Source: Paenibacillus sp. cl123 (GTDB lineage: Bacteria > Bacillota > Bacilli > Paenibacillales > NBRC-103111). From it: a DNA stretch of 64,000 nucleotides. The notes under the pieces are model-generated. The model made no database searches, was not told the DNA's origin, and was given only the letters and a program-made list of their open reading frames with translations. This document shows positions 1-9,300 of the stretch, in pieces. The stretch spans positions 60,790 through 124,789 of the forward strand of contig NZ_FMYY01000018.1 of NCBI RefSeq assembly GCF_900101595.1, written 5' to 3'. The position numbers and the translations under genes are program-made. Positions within the stretch are counted from its first letter, which is position 1, and every line of letters begins with the position of its first letter.

Positions 1-745
1 TCTTGAGCGCATCCATCAGCCGTCCGAGCGCTTCGTCCAGCCGCTTGACCATGCCGTAGTAGCCGGGCAGATGCCGGGCCGACGTGCCCCCGAGCTCGGC
101 CAGATCCGGCGGCACATACCGGCTTGTGTAGCGTTCGGCGTAGCCGTCGGGTGCGGGATAATCGTCCCGGTGGTTCTGGTGATGCGGCTCGATGTAGGAC
201 AAGAACAAGAAAAACGGATCGTCCTTGCGCTCGGCCACATATCGTATAGCTGCATCCGTCATCGCATCGACCCGGTATCCGGGCAGATGGACGGCTTCCT
301 CGTCATTGTTGTACATCACCGTATCGTAGGCGTCGGAGCTGAACTCCAGCACATTGGACGCCAGCCAGTGCTCATACCCGCCGCGCTGCTCGGCCGGCAC
401 CGGCTCCTTATTCGCCAGATGCCACTTGCCGATATAGCCAGTCGTATAACCCGCATCGCGAAAATAATGCGCGATCGTCTTCGTATCCTGAGGCAGCGGG
501 ATGCCGTTGCGGTAGCAGCCGGAAGCCGTTGCATATAGTCCCGTCTGCATGGAGGAACGCGCCGGTCCGCAGACCGGCTGGCACGTAAACGAATGATAGA
601 AATGCGTGCCCTCGGTCGCAATCCGGTCGAAATTAGGCGTAAGCCCCATTGGATTGCCGTGTACGCCGGTCGTATCCCAGCGCTGCTGATCGGTAAAAAA
701 CACAATCACGTTCGGTCCGGCAGATCTTGGCTGTGAAATGGGCAT
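1..745 (-). CDS. Sulfatase, C-terminus cut off by window edge
   Basis: This reading frame is open from the ATG at 745 to the window edge, giving about 248 residues of a formylglycine-dependent sulfatase. Near the N-terminus it reads FFTDQQRWDTTG, and further on CGPARSSMQTG, which carries the C-x-P-x-R signature whose Cys is converted to formylglycine. GKWHL follows, as in alkaline-phosphatase-superfamily sulfatases. No signal peptide is seen, so it is probably cytoplasmic, acting on imported sulfated oligosaccharides. It lies 48 nt downstream of the permease pair in the same direction, so it probably belongs to the sugar-uptake operon. The substrate cannot be read from the sequence. The 3' half is outside the window. 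Confidence 0.9.
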   Translation of the reverse strand, partial: MPISQPRSAGPNVIVFFTDQQRWDTTGVHGNPMGLTPNFDRIATEGTHFYHSFTCQPVCGPARSSMQTGLYATASGCYRNGIPLPQDTKTIAHYFRDAGYTTGYIGKWHLANKEPVPAEQRGGYEHWLASNVLEFSSDAYDTVMYNNDEEAVHLPGYRVDAMTDAAIRYVAERKDDPFFLFLSYIEPHHQNHRDDYPAPDGYAERYTSRYVPPDLAELGGTSARHLPGYYGMVKRLDEALGRLMDALK

Positions 746-793
746 GTCACACACTTCGCTTTCGGTAAAATTAGTGCCTTAAGGTCATTGGAA

Positions 794-1675
794 TTATTCC
801 TTGACCCCTCCTGCTGTTAATCCTTCAACCATGTACCTCTGCAAAAACATGAAAGCAATCAGCAAAGGAAACGTTGCCGCGGCGGCAGCAGCCGTCGCGC
901 CGGACCAGTTGGCCGAATATTCCCCCAGGTAAGTCAAGGAAAGACCGGGGCTAAGCGTTCTTTTGTCGATATCGCTCACCAGGGTAAGCCCGAACAAGAA
1001 GTCGTCCCACGCGATCAGGAACGTATAAATCGCGATCGCCATAATGCCCGGCTTGGACAACGGCACGATGATGGTAAATAAGGTTTTGAACCTCGTAGCT
1101 CCGTCGATTTCAGCTGCCTCCTCCAGCTCCTTGGAGATTCCGTTAAAAAACGTTCTCATCAGCATGATGCTGAACGGCAGCGCCGTCATGGTGGAGGCCA
1201 AAACCAGCACAGTCAGCGTATTGAGCAGGTGCAGCGCTTGATACTGCGAGTAAAGCCCGATGACCAGCGTGACGGTCGGAAACATTTGAGCGGATAAAAA
1301 TAACAGGGTCAGCAGGTTGCTGCCTTTGAAGCGAAAGCGGGATAACGCATAACCAGCAAATATTGAAACGAAAATGCATAGCGCGGTTGCCCCTGAAGCG
1401 ACGATGATCGTATTGCGGTAGAAGGTCAGAAAGACGGACGACCGGATGACCTCCATATAGCTTCCCAGGTAGATGTTGACCGGAAACCATTTGGGCGGCA
1501 GCTGCATAAGCTCGCTATTCGTATTCAACGATGTAATGATAATCCAATAAACGGGAAACAAGAGGAAAAGAAGCATCACGCCCAGGAGCGCATAAGTAAA
1601 CCCTTCCCCTCCGCGCCGCGGCCGTTTTCGTTCCCGTGCGCCGGCCTTCGGATCAGCCAGGACCATATTGCTCAT
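794..1675 (-). CDS. Carbohydrate ABC transporter permease (MalG/UgpE type)
   Basis: A 293-residue inner-membrane permease of the CUT1 sugar ABC importer class. After a basic cytoplasmic N-terminus there are about six hydrophobic helices. The EAA loop, which docks the ATPase, reads EEAAEIDGATRFKTLFTIIVP. The start is supported by AGGAGG 8 nt upstream. It starts 12 nt after its partner permease (stop at 1688) and is therefore translationally linked to it. No ATPase gene is present in the cluster. In Bacilli such importers commonly share a MsmX-type ATPase encoded elsewhere; this is known of the family and is not seen here. Confidence 0.95.
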   Translation of the reverse strand: MSNMVLADPKAGARERKRPRRGGEGFTYALLGVMLLFLLFPVYWIIITSLNTNSELMQLPPKWFPVNIYLGSYMEVIRSSVFLTFYRNTIIVASGATALCIFVSIFAGYALSRFRFKGSNLLTLLFLSAQMFPTVTLVIGLYSQYQALHLLNTLTVLVLASTMTALPFSIMLMRTFFNGISKELEEAAEIDGATRFKTLFTIIVPLSKPGIMAIAIYTFLIAWDDFLFGLTLVSDIDKRTLSPGLSLTYLGEYSANWSGATAAAAAATFPLLIAFMFLQRYMVEGLTAGGVKE

Positions 1676-1687
1676 GCTTGAAGCCTC

Positions 1688-2578
1688 CTATCTCTCATCC
1701 CGATTCATGATGCGTGTAAAAAATACGGAGAAGGTAAATAACAGTACAAGCCAGATTACGCCGATCGCAGAGCCTATCCCCATCTCATACTTGGAAAACG
1801 CCGTTTCATAGGTGAGAATAGCAAGCGAAGTCGTAGAGCCAGCCGGGCCTCCGTTCGTCAGTGTAAAAAACAGCGTAAACATCTGGAAATTATTGACGAT
1901 CATAATGAGCGTAACGCTTGAAATGACCGGCTTCAGCAGCGGAAGCGTAATGTTGGTAAACAGCCTCCAGCCGCTCGCTCCGTCGATTTTGGCCGCTTCG
2001 TATAAGCTTGCGGATATATTTTGCAGGCCGGCGAGCAGCATGACCGATACGAGCGGCGTCTGTCGAAATACCGCCACGACGATAATGGAGGCAAGCGCAA
2101 AATCCGTGCTTTGCAGCCAGTTGATATTCGAGTCCATCACGCCGGTGGAAACGAGCACGTAATTCAATACGCCGTAATCGCTTTGATAAATCCACAGAAA
2201 GATAAGCGCCGTCACAATCGTCGGAATCGCCCATGGGATCATCACTATACTTCGGAAGAAAGACCGGAACCGGATGTTCCGGTTCAGCAGGAAAGCGAGC
2301 GTTAAGCCGAGCAGCAAATCTGCCGATACGGCGGCAACGACATAAATCAAAGTGATTTTTAAGGAATGATAAAAATCCGCCGAGACCATCAGCTTTTTAT
2401 AATTTTCGAAATTATTCCAGTTGACGTCCGGAGCAAGCAGGGAATAGTCCGTAAAACTCATCACAACTGATTTCACCAGCGGGCTGACAATCGTCAGCCC
2501 GAGCAGCAGTACGGCAGGAAGCAGCAGGATCGCCGCGAACGATACATCTCTCTGATGCCTGGATAACCGCAAATTCAT
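1688..2578 (-). CDS. Carbohydrate ABC transporter permease (MalF/UgpA type)
   Basis: A 296-residue CUT1 sugar permease with six predicted membrane segments and the EAA-loop sequence YEAAKIDGASGWRLFTNITLP. An upstream in-frame ATG at 2602 has no ribosome site. The ATG at 2578 has GGAGAG 7 nt before it and begins MNLRLSRHQRD, the typical start of this family, so that start is used. It lies between the solute-binding lipoprotein (42 nt upstream) and the MalG-type partner. Together they form the membrane part of one oligosaccharide importer. Confidence 0.94.
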   Translation of the reverse strand: MNLRLSRHQRDVSFAAILLLPAVLLLGLTIVSPLVKSVVMSFTDYSLLAPDVNWNNFENYKKLMVSADFYHSLKITLIYVVAAVSADLLLGLTLAFLLNRNIRFRSFFRSIVMIPWAIPTIVTALIFLWIYQSDYGVLNYVLVSTGVMDSNINWLQSTDFALASIIVVAVFRQTPLVSVMLLAGLQNISASLYEAAKIDGASGWRLFTNITLPLLKPVISSVTLIMIVNNFQMFTLFFTLTNGGPAGSTTSLAILTYETAFSKYEMGIGSAIGVIWLVLLFTFSVFFTRIMNRDER

Positions 2579-2620
2579 ATGTGTTCTCTCCATTCCTGGC
2601 AAGCTGTACCCTAGCGCGCT

Positions 2621-3964
2621 TTATTTATACAGCTCTTTTATTTTCGGCATCACGGTCGAGATGGCTTCCTCCGCGCTTTTTCCCCCTTCGGTGACAAGCA
2701 CGATCATATCCGTCGACGTTTTCATCGCGTTATCGAACTTGGGATTTGCCGCCGGGAGCGGTGACGCCGATTTCATTTGAGCGTTAAATACTTTCGCATA
2801 GTCGTCCTCGTTCATTTCAGGAAGAGAGGCTATCGATTTTCTGGAGGACATAATGCCGTTAAGCTTGTGATAGATCAGCATCGCATCCTTCGATACGAGG
2901 TATTTGACAAACTCCGCCGCTTCCGCTTTATTTTTGCTTCCCGCCGGGATAACGAGCTGATGCTCGGTGAACACCGTTTCGCTCTTGCCCGACTTGCCTA
3001 CAGGCACGGTAGCGACTCCCCACTCCTTATCGTAGGCTTCGCCCTTCCCGCTCATCGTACGGAAGTTGGTGCGCCCGAAATCTCCGTCTATCAGCATGCC
3101 GAGCGCTCCGTTAGCGAACATCGGCCGCAGGTCCTTCATCATGGCTCCCTTGGGTGAAACCTTATTCGTAATCATATCTTTGACATACATCAGCGATTCC
3201 TTCAAAGCGCTGCCCTGATCGTAAACAATAGCTCCCTTGTCATCTACGAATTTGCCGCCGTAGGAATAAGCGATTCTCATCAGCATATTGCCGGTGTAGG
3301 AATCCGAAGCCCCGTTCTCTCCGATGCCATAGATCGGGTTGCCTTTGTCGTCCTTGCCCAGAGCCGCTATTTTCTTGGCCATCTCGATCATTTCATCCCA
3401 GGTTTTAGGCGGCTTCTCCGGATCAAGGCCGGCTTTCTTAAACAGCGCCTTATTCCAGAATAAAGCGTTCGGATGCGGAGCCCAAGGCATCGCCACCACT
3501 TTGCCGTCAAAGGTGACGCCGGCCTTGCTGCCGTCGACAATATCGTTAATCAGCTCTGCGCCGAGATGAGACTCCATCGGCTCGGCAATCTTGGCCCCGA
3601 AAAACGCCGGTGTGAAATTTTGGTTCGACATGGTCACATCCGGAGAGTTCCCTCCCGTAGAGCTTACCAGCACCTGATCCTTGAATTGGGCAAAAGGAAT
3701 GCCGATGGACTTCACTTTAATGTTCGGATGCTTTTTCTCGAAATCGGCAATGAGCTGATTAAAAGCCTCTTTCGTCCCTTCCTCCACCGAAATCCAGTTG
3801 GCAAACGTAATCTCGACCTGCTTCGCTCCTGCTCCGGCATCCTTCCCGCCGTCCTTCGGCTGCGCGGAAGGCGCGGACGAGCTCCCGTCTGAACCGCACG
3901 CTGCGAGTGTCGCGGCCAAGCTCAACGAAGCTGTGCCGGCAATCCATGTTTTCCAAGTTTTCAT
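2621..3964 (-). CDS. Extracellular sugar-binding lipoprotein of ABC importer
   Basis: A 447-residue family-1 solute-binding protein. The N-terminus is a lipoprotein signal peptide (MKTWKTWIAG...) ending in the lipobox LAAC at about residues 20-23, then a Gly/Ser/Ala/Lys-rich linker to about residue 48. The mature part has the usual fold landmarks, including DFEKKHPNIKVK and YGIGENGASDSY. It would capture the oligosaccharide at the cell surface and deliver it to the two permeases encoded just downstream. The 179-nt gap to the regulator gene upstream leaves room for its own promoter, the usual target of the neighbouring YesN-type regulator. Confidence 0.95.
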   Translation of the reverse strand: MKTWKTWIAGTASLSLAATLAACGSDGSSSAPSAQPKDGGKDAGAGAKQVEITFANWISVEEGTKEAFNQLIADFEKKHPNIKVKSIGIPFAQFKDQVLVSSTGGNSPDVTMSNQNFTPAFFGAKIAEPMESHLGAELINDIVDGSKAGVTFDGKVVAMPWAPHPNALFWNKALFKKAGLDPEKPPKTWDEMIEMAKKIAALGKDDKGNPIYGIGENGASDSYTGNMLMRIAYSYGGKFVDDKGAIVYDQGSALKESLMYVKDMITNKVSPKGAMMKDLRPMFANGALGMLIDGDFGRTNFRTMSGKGEAYDKEWGVATVPVGKSGKSETVFTEHQLVIPAGSKNKAEAAEFVKYLVSKDAMLIYHKLNGIMSSRKSIASLPEMNEDDYAKVFNAQMKSASPLPAANPKFDNAMKTSTDMIVLVTEGGKSAEEAISTVMPKIKELYK

Positions 3965-4143
3965 TTCAGGCGCCCACCTTTTTGTATGAGTAATGTCGGC
4001 TTCATCCGCCGGTTATCTTTATTTTAGAAAAATCGCGCACTCTTATTTGGTGTAATCTTCGGTTCATTTAGTCGAATATTCGGTAACGCTGCCCGCGAAA
4101 ACAAGGAAATCCTCCCTGCTTGCGCGCAGAAGAGGACTTGCCC

Positions 4144-5784
4144 TTAGTGTTTTATGAGGCTTGCTTGCCTGTATTCCAGCGGCGTCATTCCCGTCAGCTT
4201 CTTGAATACTTTAGTCAGATAGCTGCCGTCCGGGTAGCCGACCCGCTCCGCCAGCATACTGACGGTATCTTCGCCGGACCGAAGCAGCTCCTTCGCTTTT
4301 TCAATCCGGATTTGCGTTAAATAATCGTTAAAGCTGATGCCCGTCTCTTTCTTGAACAGCTCGCTCAAATACGTTTTGTTCAAGTGGGCGACATCCGCCG
4401 CCTGCTGGAGCGAGATGCCTTCCATATACGCAGCTTCCATGAAGGCAATCACTTTCTGTATCGTTGTGGTGTAAGGCTGTTTCCTGGCTTCGGTCTCCCG
4501 GATCAGCTGCTCCATACGATCGAACAGCCATGTCTTGACCTGCTCGAAGGTGGAAAGCTCGCCTAGCTCCCGGTGAACCGCCACATCGGGCTCATAGGCG
4601 GCCGCCCGCTTCGGAGAAGCCTCCTTGCGGCGCAAAGCCTGCTGCAGCATAAGGACGATCTCCAGGCTTAACGCCTTGACCTCCTGCTCCGTGCGGTGCT
4701 TGTCCGTTTCGATTTTGTCCATTAACGCTCTGACCTTCCCCATCGCTTCCGGATAGTGACTCTGATTCATGAGCTGCGAGGCGGCGTCCATCAGCTCGGA
4801 AGCCGCTTTATCGGGCAGCCCGCCTCCTGCGAAGGTATCCTCGTTGTGCCAGGCGATGCTTCTTTTCCCATAGAACCGTTTACGGTTCAGCGCTTCGCAG
4901 GCTTCTTGGAATTGAACCCCCAGCCGGTCGAGACCGCCGTAGGGCAGGCTGATCCCGACAGAGGCCGACACGTGAAGGAAGTTAGTCAAGTTGGCGACAA
5001 TCCGGGTGGCGTCGTACAGCGTCGATTCGCGAGCGGATCTGCTTCCCGCCCCATGCGAATTGACGAGCGCGACGAACAGGTTCGGTCCGTAGACGAGGCT
5101 GCAGCCGCTTTTTCCTTCCGTCAGCAAAGTCTCGTCTATAATGTTGATCATGGCAGACTCAAGCAGTCCTTGATCGCGAATTTTCGCCGAGCGGATGGCG
5201 TTGCGGTAATCGTCAAGGCTGATGGCCATCACTATCAGGTTCCGGTCGTCGAGCCGAAGCCGGAACGTGTCCATTTTACTTCGAAATTCGCGAAGGGCAG
5301 CGGGCTTGCCGTGAATTAATTCAGTCAAATATAAGGAACGGAGCGCGTAATAATGATTGTTAATCGTGCTCTTGAGCGAATAAACCTCTTCCTCGCGGTC
5401 TTTCTTGAGGGCGAGCTCGGCTTGCACCTTCCGGAGCGTTTCCCGAAACTCATCGGCCGTAACCTCGGCTTTCAAGATATAGTCGCTCGCTCCGGACTTA
5501 AGCGCCTCGGATGCATATTGAAATTCGCTGTAGGAGCTCATAATGATGGATTGCACGGAAGGAAACTCTTCCTTTAACCGGCGAATCAATTCGATGCCGT
5601 CCATCACAGGCATCTTGATATCGGTAATAACAACGTCCACAGGCTCCACGGCGCATACCGCCAGCGCCTCTTTCCCGTTGCTGCACATGCCGCGAATCTC
5701 CAATTCGTCCAGGCCCGTTTTACGGACGAGCTGCTCGATCCACTTCCGGATCTGCGGCTCGTCATCGACGATAAGTAAGTTCAT
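4144..5784 (-). CDS. YesN-type response regulator with AraC DNA-binding domain
   Basis: A 546-residue regulator. Residues 1-120 are a receiver domain with the acidic pair D7/D8 and phospho-acceptor D55 in VVITDIKMP. A long middle linker follows, and then two AraC-type helix-turn-helices in the last 100 residues (YLSELFKKETGISFNDYL and YLTKVFKKLTGMTPLEYR). The ATG at 5784 overlaps the kinase stop codon as ATGA, so the longer upstream frame is rejected. With the kinase upstream and the sugar ABC genes downstream, it most likely activates the transport operon in response to an extracellular sugar. Confidence 0.95.
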   Translation of the reverse strand: MNLLIVDDEPQIRKWIEQLVRKTGLDELEIRGMCSNGKEALAVCAVEPVDVVITDIKMPVMDGIELIRRLKEEFPSVQSIIMSSYSEFQYASEALKSGASDYILKAEVTADEFRETLRKVQAELALKKDREEEVYSLKSTINNHYYALRSLYLTELIHGKPAALREFRSKMDTFRLRLDDRNLIVMAISLDDYRNAIRSAKIRDQGLLESAMINIIDETLLTEGKSGCSLVYGPNLFVALVNSHGAGSRSARESTLYDATRIVANLTNFLHVSASVGISLPYGGLDRLGVQFQEACEALNRKRFYGKRSIAWHNEDTFAGGGLPDKAASELMDAASQLMNQSHYPEAMGKVRALMDKIETDKHRTEQEVKALSLEIVLMLQQALRRKEASPKRAAAYEPDVAVHRELGELSTFEQVKTWLFDRMEQLIRETEARKQPYTTTIQKVIAFMEAAYMEGISLQQAADVAHLNKTYLSELFKKETGISFNDYLTQIRIEKAKELLRSGEDTVSMLAERVGYPDGSYLTKVFKKLTGMTPLEYRQASLIKH

Positions 5785-7574
5785 TGCCGTTTCAACTCCT
5801 CCACTCTCATAAACATGGGCCAGCGCACCATAACCATCGTCCCGCCGTCCGGAGGAATAACGATCTCGATGCCGCATTCCGTCCCGAAGTGCAGCTGCAT
5901 GCGATGCTTGACGTTAGCGAGTCCCAGACCGCCGGATGCAGGCAGCGCGTTCTCCGCCGGATCGGCCGAAACCAAGCCCGCATCGAAGCCTACCCCATTA
6001 TCCGCAACCGTGAAGCAGATGCAATCATGCTCGGCCCACCCCCGTATCCGGATGAAGCCGGCTTCGCCCTTGGGCTCGATGCCATGGAAAATAGCGTTTT
6101 CCACCAGCGGCTGCAGCAGCAGCTTTAAGGTCTTATAGTGCAGGATTCGCTCGTCGACGTCGAATTCCACGCTCAGCTTTCCGTCCTGCCTGGCGGACTG
6201 AATGTTTACGTAATGCTTAAGATTATCCAGCTCCTCGGCTATCGTAATATATTCGCTTTCCGCCGACAGCGATTTCTTAAGCAATTTCACTAACGAAACG
6301 ACCACGGAATCGATCATCTCCGGCGGATGCGTGACGAGCATAGAGCGTATGGAGGCAAGGGTATTGTATAAGAAATGCGTATTAATCTGCGATTGGAGAT
6401 TTTGCAGCTCGACTTTGCGCTTCATTTCCTGCTCTTCGATGACGAGCCCATGGAGCTCCTCGATCCGGGTGATCATCTGGTTAAACCGCTTGGCCAGCTC
6501 TCCGATTTCGTCGTTGCCGCTGACGTCCGAGCGTTCCCGCAAATCTCCCATCTCGACCTTCTTCATGCTGGCGAACAGCTTCCTGATCGGAACGGAAAGC
6601 CTTCTGGCGATGATGTAGGAAACTATGAACGATAAAATTAGCACAGCCCCGAGCAAAAAGATGTTTAACCACTTCATTTTATCGACATTTTTCAGCAGCA
6701 TATCCATCGGCGTATAACATACGATTGTCCAGCCCGTGCTTCCCATGACGCGGTGCGTCACCAGCATGTCCGTCCCGTCGATTTTAATTTTGAAATGCTC
6801 GCCTTGGTCCGAAAACCGCTCGTAATACGGATAAGTCCCGATATTTCCGCCGACCTTCGCTTTATCCGTAGCCGAAACGATTTTCCCTTGATTATCGAAA
6901 ATAAGCATGGACTCCTGCTCCTGCAGCACATCCTCGTATTGCTTATATAAAAAGCTCTCCCCAATGTTGATCAGCATCAGGCCGATCGTCGTATTGTTCT
7001 CGAAATCCTTAATCAGGCGCATGGCCGATATATAATGGTCCTCGTTAACGGTTGCCCGCATCTTGACCGAAGGATCGGAATACCAGAGAACGCCGCCGTC
7101 CAGACGGAGAACCTCCGGGTACCACGGCTCTTTCTTCAGCGCATCCACGCCGATCTTAGGCCCATCGTAGAAGGTATGAAGCTCAATCCCGTTAAACCCT
7201 ATGATGGATGTATAATAATCCAGCCACGTATAGGCGTACCGGTAAGAAACGATCATTTTGGTCAGAAATTGCTTTTTCACTCTCTCCTGATAAGCCTGGT
7301 CTCCCGGGTTGCTGAGCAATAAGACCCGTAAATCCTCGTTGGAAAAGTAAATATTGGAGATCGCCGTCAAATCGGACGCCATAATCTCAAGCTTCTGGGA
7401 GATGGAGCGAAGCGACTTCGACTTCTCCGCGACCACCTGCTCCTCGATCGTCTGCTTCGTGATGGCCAGCGAGATATAGCTGAATAAGCCGAGCGGAAAC
7501 AGAACAAGGCAAGCGAAGGCAATGAGCATTTTTTGCTGTACGCTGCTTTTTTGGATAAACATTTTATTCCACAT
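5781..7574 (-). CDS. YesM-type sensor histidine kinase
   Basis: A 597-residue membrane kinase. A first transmembrane helix at about residues 14-36 is followed by a roughly 260-residue extracellular Cache-like sensor, a second helix at about 297-318 and a HAMP segment. The His_kinase domain has the phospho-site INTHFLYNTLASIRSM. The ATP-binding domain shows the N box NAIFHGI, the G1 box DNGVGFD and the G2 box GGLGLANVKHRM. This is the standard YesM/LytS-type layout. The stop overlaps the start of the partner regulator by 4 nt. It probably senses an extracellular oligosaccharide or the loaded binding protein. Confidence 0.95.
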   Translation of the reverse strand: MWNKMFIQKSSVQQKMLIAFACLVLFPLGLFSYISLAITKQTIEEQVVAEKSKSLRSISQKLEIMASDLTAISNIYFSNEDLRVLLLSNPGDQAYQERVKKQFLTKMIVSYRYAYTWLDYYTSIIGFNGIELHTFYDGPKIGVDALKKEPWYPEVLRLDGGVLWYSDPSVKMRATVNEDHYISAMRLIKDFENNTTIGLMLINIGESFLYKQYEDVLQEQESMLIFDNQGKIVSATDKAKVGGNIGTYPYYERFSDQGEHFKIKIDGTDMLVTHRVMGSTGWTIVCYTPMDMLLKNVDKMKWLNIFLLGAVLILSFIVSYIIARRLSVPIRKLFASMKKVEMGDLRERSDVSGNDEIGELAKRFNQMITRIEELHGLVIEEQEMKRKVELQNLQSQINTHFLYNTLASIRSMLVTHPPEMIDSVVVSLVKLLKKSLSAESEYITIAEELDNLKHYVNIQSARQDGKLSVEFDVDERILHYKTLKLLLQPLVENAIFHGIEPKGEAGFIRIRGWAEHDCICFTVADNGVGFDAGLVSADPAENALPASGGLGLANVKHRMQLHFGTECGIEIVIPPDGGTMVMVRWPMFMRVEELKRQ

Positions 7575-7630
7575 CTATCTCTGCCACCCCGCCTGTCATG
7601 CTGCATAACCTAGGTCCTATCATACCACAG

Positions 7631-7660
7631 AAAAAGAGAGCCTCAGCGCTGGAGACTCTC
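7631..7660 (-). terminator. Intrinsic terminator of the GH43 gene
   Basis: Read on the minus strand, GAGAG-t-CTC-c-AGCGCT-g-AG-g-CTCTC forms a near-perfect stem followed by TTTTTC, just after the GH43 stop codon at 7673. Confidence 0.8.
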
Positions 7661-7672
7661 AACCCGCTTCAT

Positions 7673-9100
7673 TTATTGCACGAGCCACTTTGTTTTGTTA
7701 TCGGTATTCGTTGTGTCGACCAGCCCCAGGCCCGCGCCATAAGGGAAAGCTCTTAACCACAGGCCCGAGCTTTTGTGAACAAGTCTGGAATAACCGCCCC
7801 CGGCGTCAACCAGCTTCCACTGTACATTGTCTCCTTGCCACTGCGGATCGATCAGGTTCACCTTGTTGCCCGCAGCCGTATTATTATGAAGATACTTGCC
7901 GGTACGTTTATGCTTCAGGCGGAAGTAGGTGCCGTCCACATCTTCCTTGATCCAGGTCGACTCCGCGCTGATGACGGTGCTCATATAAGGAAATTCCTCA
8001 TTGTTGCTCATGCTCAAGTAGGTGGTGTCGGGGCCGAAGTCTTTTTTGAGCACGGTCCCCGTGTCCGTATTCTGATTGACCTTGTGAATATCGCCGGTCT
8101 GCGCGTCAATCGACAGCTTCGGATACCAGCTCATCGTTACATCCGTGTTGCTGTTGAACTGAAGCTCGTGCCACACGTACTTCCCATAATTAAAATGCTC
8201 GCCGAATGCCCCCGCATGCCTGTCGGTCATATACAAATAACTCGTTTCGCCGGTTCCGGCAACAGGGAGAATATAATTGCCCTGGCTTTCATAGGTGGAT
8301 GGACTGCCGATGTTGAACAGGCTGGACCAGCCGCTGGAAATATTGGTCGAGTAGGCGTATTTGGCCTGATTGTAGCTCCAGCCCGTGGCGCCCGAGGTCA
8401 ATAAGTAATAATAACCGTTTCGTTTGACCATCGCCGGCGCTTCCCGGTAATTTCCCGGCCATAACGTTGCCGTCAACGAATCAATGCTGAGATAATCCGC
8501 AGACAGCCGGTATATGTTCAGGTCTGCGTTCCCTCTAGCCGCCGAAATAAAATAACCTGTGCCATCGTCATCCTTGAACAATGTAGCGTCGCGCGACATA
8601 TGCGTATTAAGCGGCCTTCCACGAGAAATGAACGTGTAATCTCCGTCGATCGTCGAGCTTACGGCAACCGCCGCTTGCGCCAAATTGTAATTGTCCCCCT
8701 CTTCGTAATGCATCCACATGACATATTGGCCGGTAGTATCGTTATAAATAATTTTCGGCCTTTCGATCTTGCACCAGTTCAAATCCGGATGGGAATTTTC
8801 CGTTAGAATGGCATTGACGTATTCCCAGTTTTTCAGATCGGCGGACCGGTACATATTAAGCTGCTTGAAAGTCATCCCCACATCCGCGTTTCGCTCCACG
8901 CCAAACCAATAATAATAGCTGCCTTCTTTAATAACCCCTCCCGCATGAGCTTGAATGGGATTGCCTGCTGTGTCGTTCCACTGATTGGCATTCACGATGA
9001 CTTGCTCCGCCGCGAATGCCGAGCTTCCGCCAAACAACAGCATCAGACAAACCATGAACGGAATGCTCCGCCTCCAGGACAGCAGCCCTGTGTTTTGCAT
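7673..9100 (-). CDS. Secreted GH43-like glycosidase with C-terminal trefoil-type module
   Basis: A 475-residue protein with a Sec signal peptide (about residues 1-30, cleaved near AFA-AEQ). Residues 30-340 look like a five-bladed propeller of glycoside hydrolase family 43. QAHAGGVIKEGSYYYWFG near the N-terminus resembles the exo-galactanase-like branch (GH43_24/34), which lacks the canonical N-terminal catalytic Asp; the subfamily is tentative. Residues of about 370-475 (FRLKHKRTGKYLH, RLVHKSSGLWLR) look like a ricin-B/CBM13-type sugar-binding module. It would trim side chains outside the cell. It has its own terminator, and a cre-like site lies upstream. Confidence 0.85.
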   Translation of the reverse strand: MQNTGLLSWRRSIPFMVCLMLLFGGSSAFAAEQVIVNANQWNDTAGNPIQAHAGGVIKEGSYYYWFGVERNADVGMTFKQLNMYRSADLKNWEYVNAILTENSHPDLNWCKIERPKIIYNDTTGQYVMWMHYEEGDNYNLAQAAVAVSSTIDGDYTFISRGRPLNTHMSRDATLFKDDDGTGYFISAARGNADLNIYRLSADYLSIDSLTATLWPGNYREAPAMVKRNGYYYLLTSGATGWSYNQAKYAYSTNISSGWSSLFNIGSPSTYESQGNYILPVAGTGETSYLYMTDRHAGAFGEHFNYGKYVWHELQFNSNTDVTMSWYPKLSIDAQTGDIHKVNQNTDTGTVLKKDFGPDTTYLSMSNNEEFPYMSTVISAESTWIKEDVDGTYFRLKHKRTGKYLHNNTAAGNKVNLIDPQWQGDNVQWKLVDAGGGYSRLVHKSSGLWLRAFPYGAGLGLVDTTNTDNKTKWLVQ

Positions 9101-9154
9101 ACTGACACCTCCTGATCTGGATTTAACGTGAAGGCATTTGCCCCACGACTTAAA

Positions 9155-9168
9155 TGTAAGCGTTTTAT
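9155..9168. promoter_or_regulatory. Candidate CcpA cre site upstream of GH43 gene
   Basis: TGTAAGCGTTTTAT matches the cre consensus TGWAARCGYTWNCW at 13 of 14 positions, 55 nt upstream of the GH43 start. This fits carbon catabolite repression of the glycosidase. Confidence 0.6.
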
Positions 9169-9238
9169 AAAGAGTTCGGCTGTCTTTTCTTCGGCTATAT
9201 TGGTCAAATGTTCATGTTTATTTGGCGATAATAGCCAC

Positions 9239-9256
9239 GGATCATGGTCATGATCC
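9239..9256. promoter_or_regulatory. Perfect palindrome upstream of GH43 gene
   Basis: GGATCATG-GT-CATGATCC is an 8-bp perfect inverted repeat with a 2-nt centre, about 140 nt upstream of the GH43 start. It has no T-tract, so it resembles an operator more than a terminator. The binding protein is unknown; the AraC regulator at 13736 is only one candidate. Confidence 0.4.
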
Positions 9257-9266
9257 TCTTAGGCAA

Positions 9267-9293
9267 AACAAAAAACACCCTCGTTTGAGGGTG
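9267..9293 (-). terminator. Intrinsic terminator reading leftward
   Basis: CACCCTC-GTTT-GAGGGTG forms a 7-bp stem. On the minus strand it is followed by TTTTTTGTTTTG. It would end any leftward transcript crossing 9300-9750, or insulate the GH43 promoter. Confidence 0.7.
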
Positions 9294-9300
9294 CTCCGGG

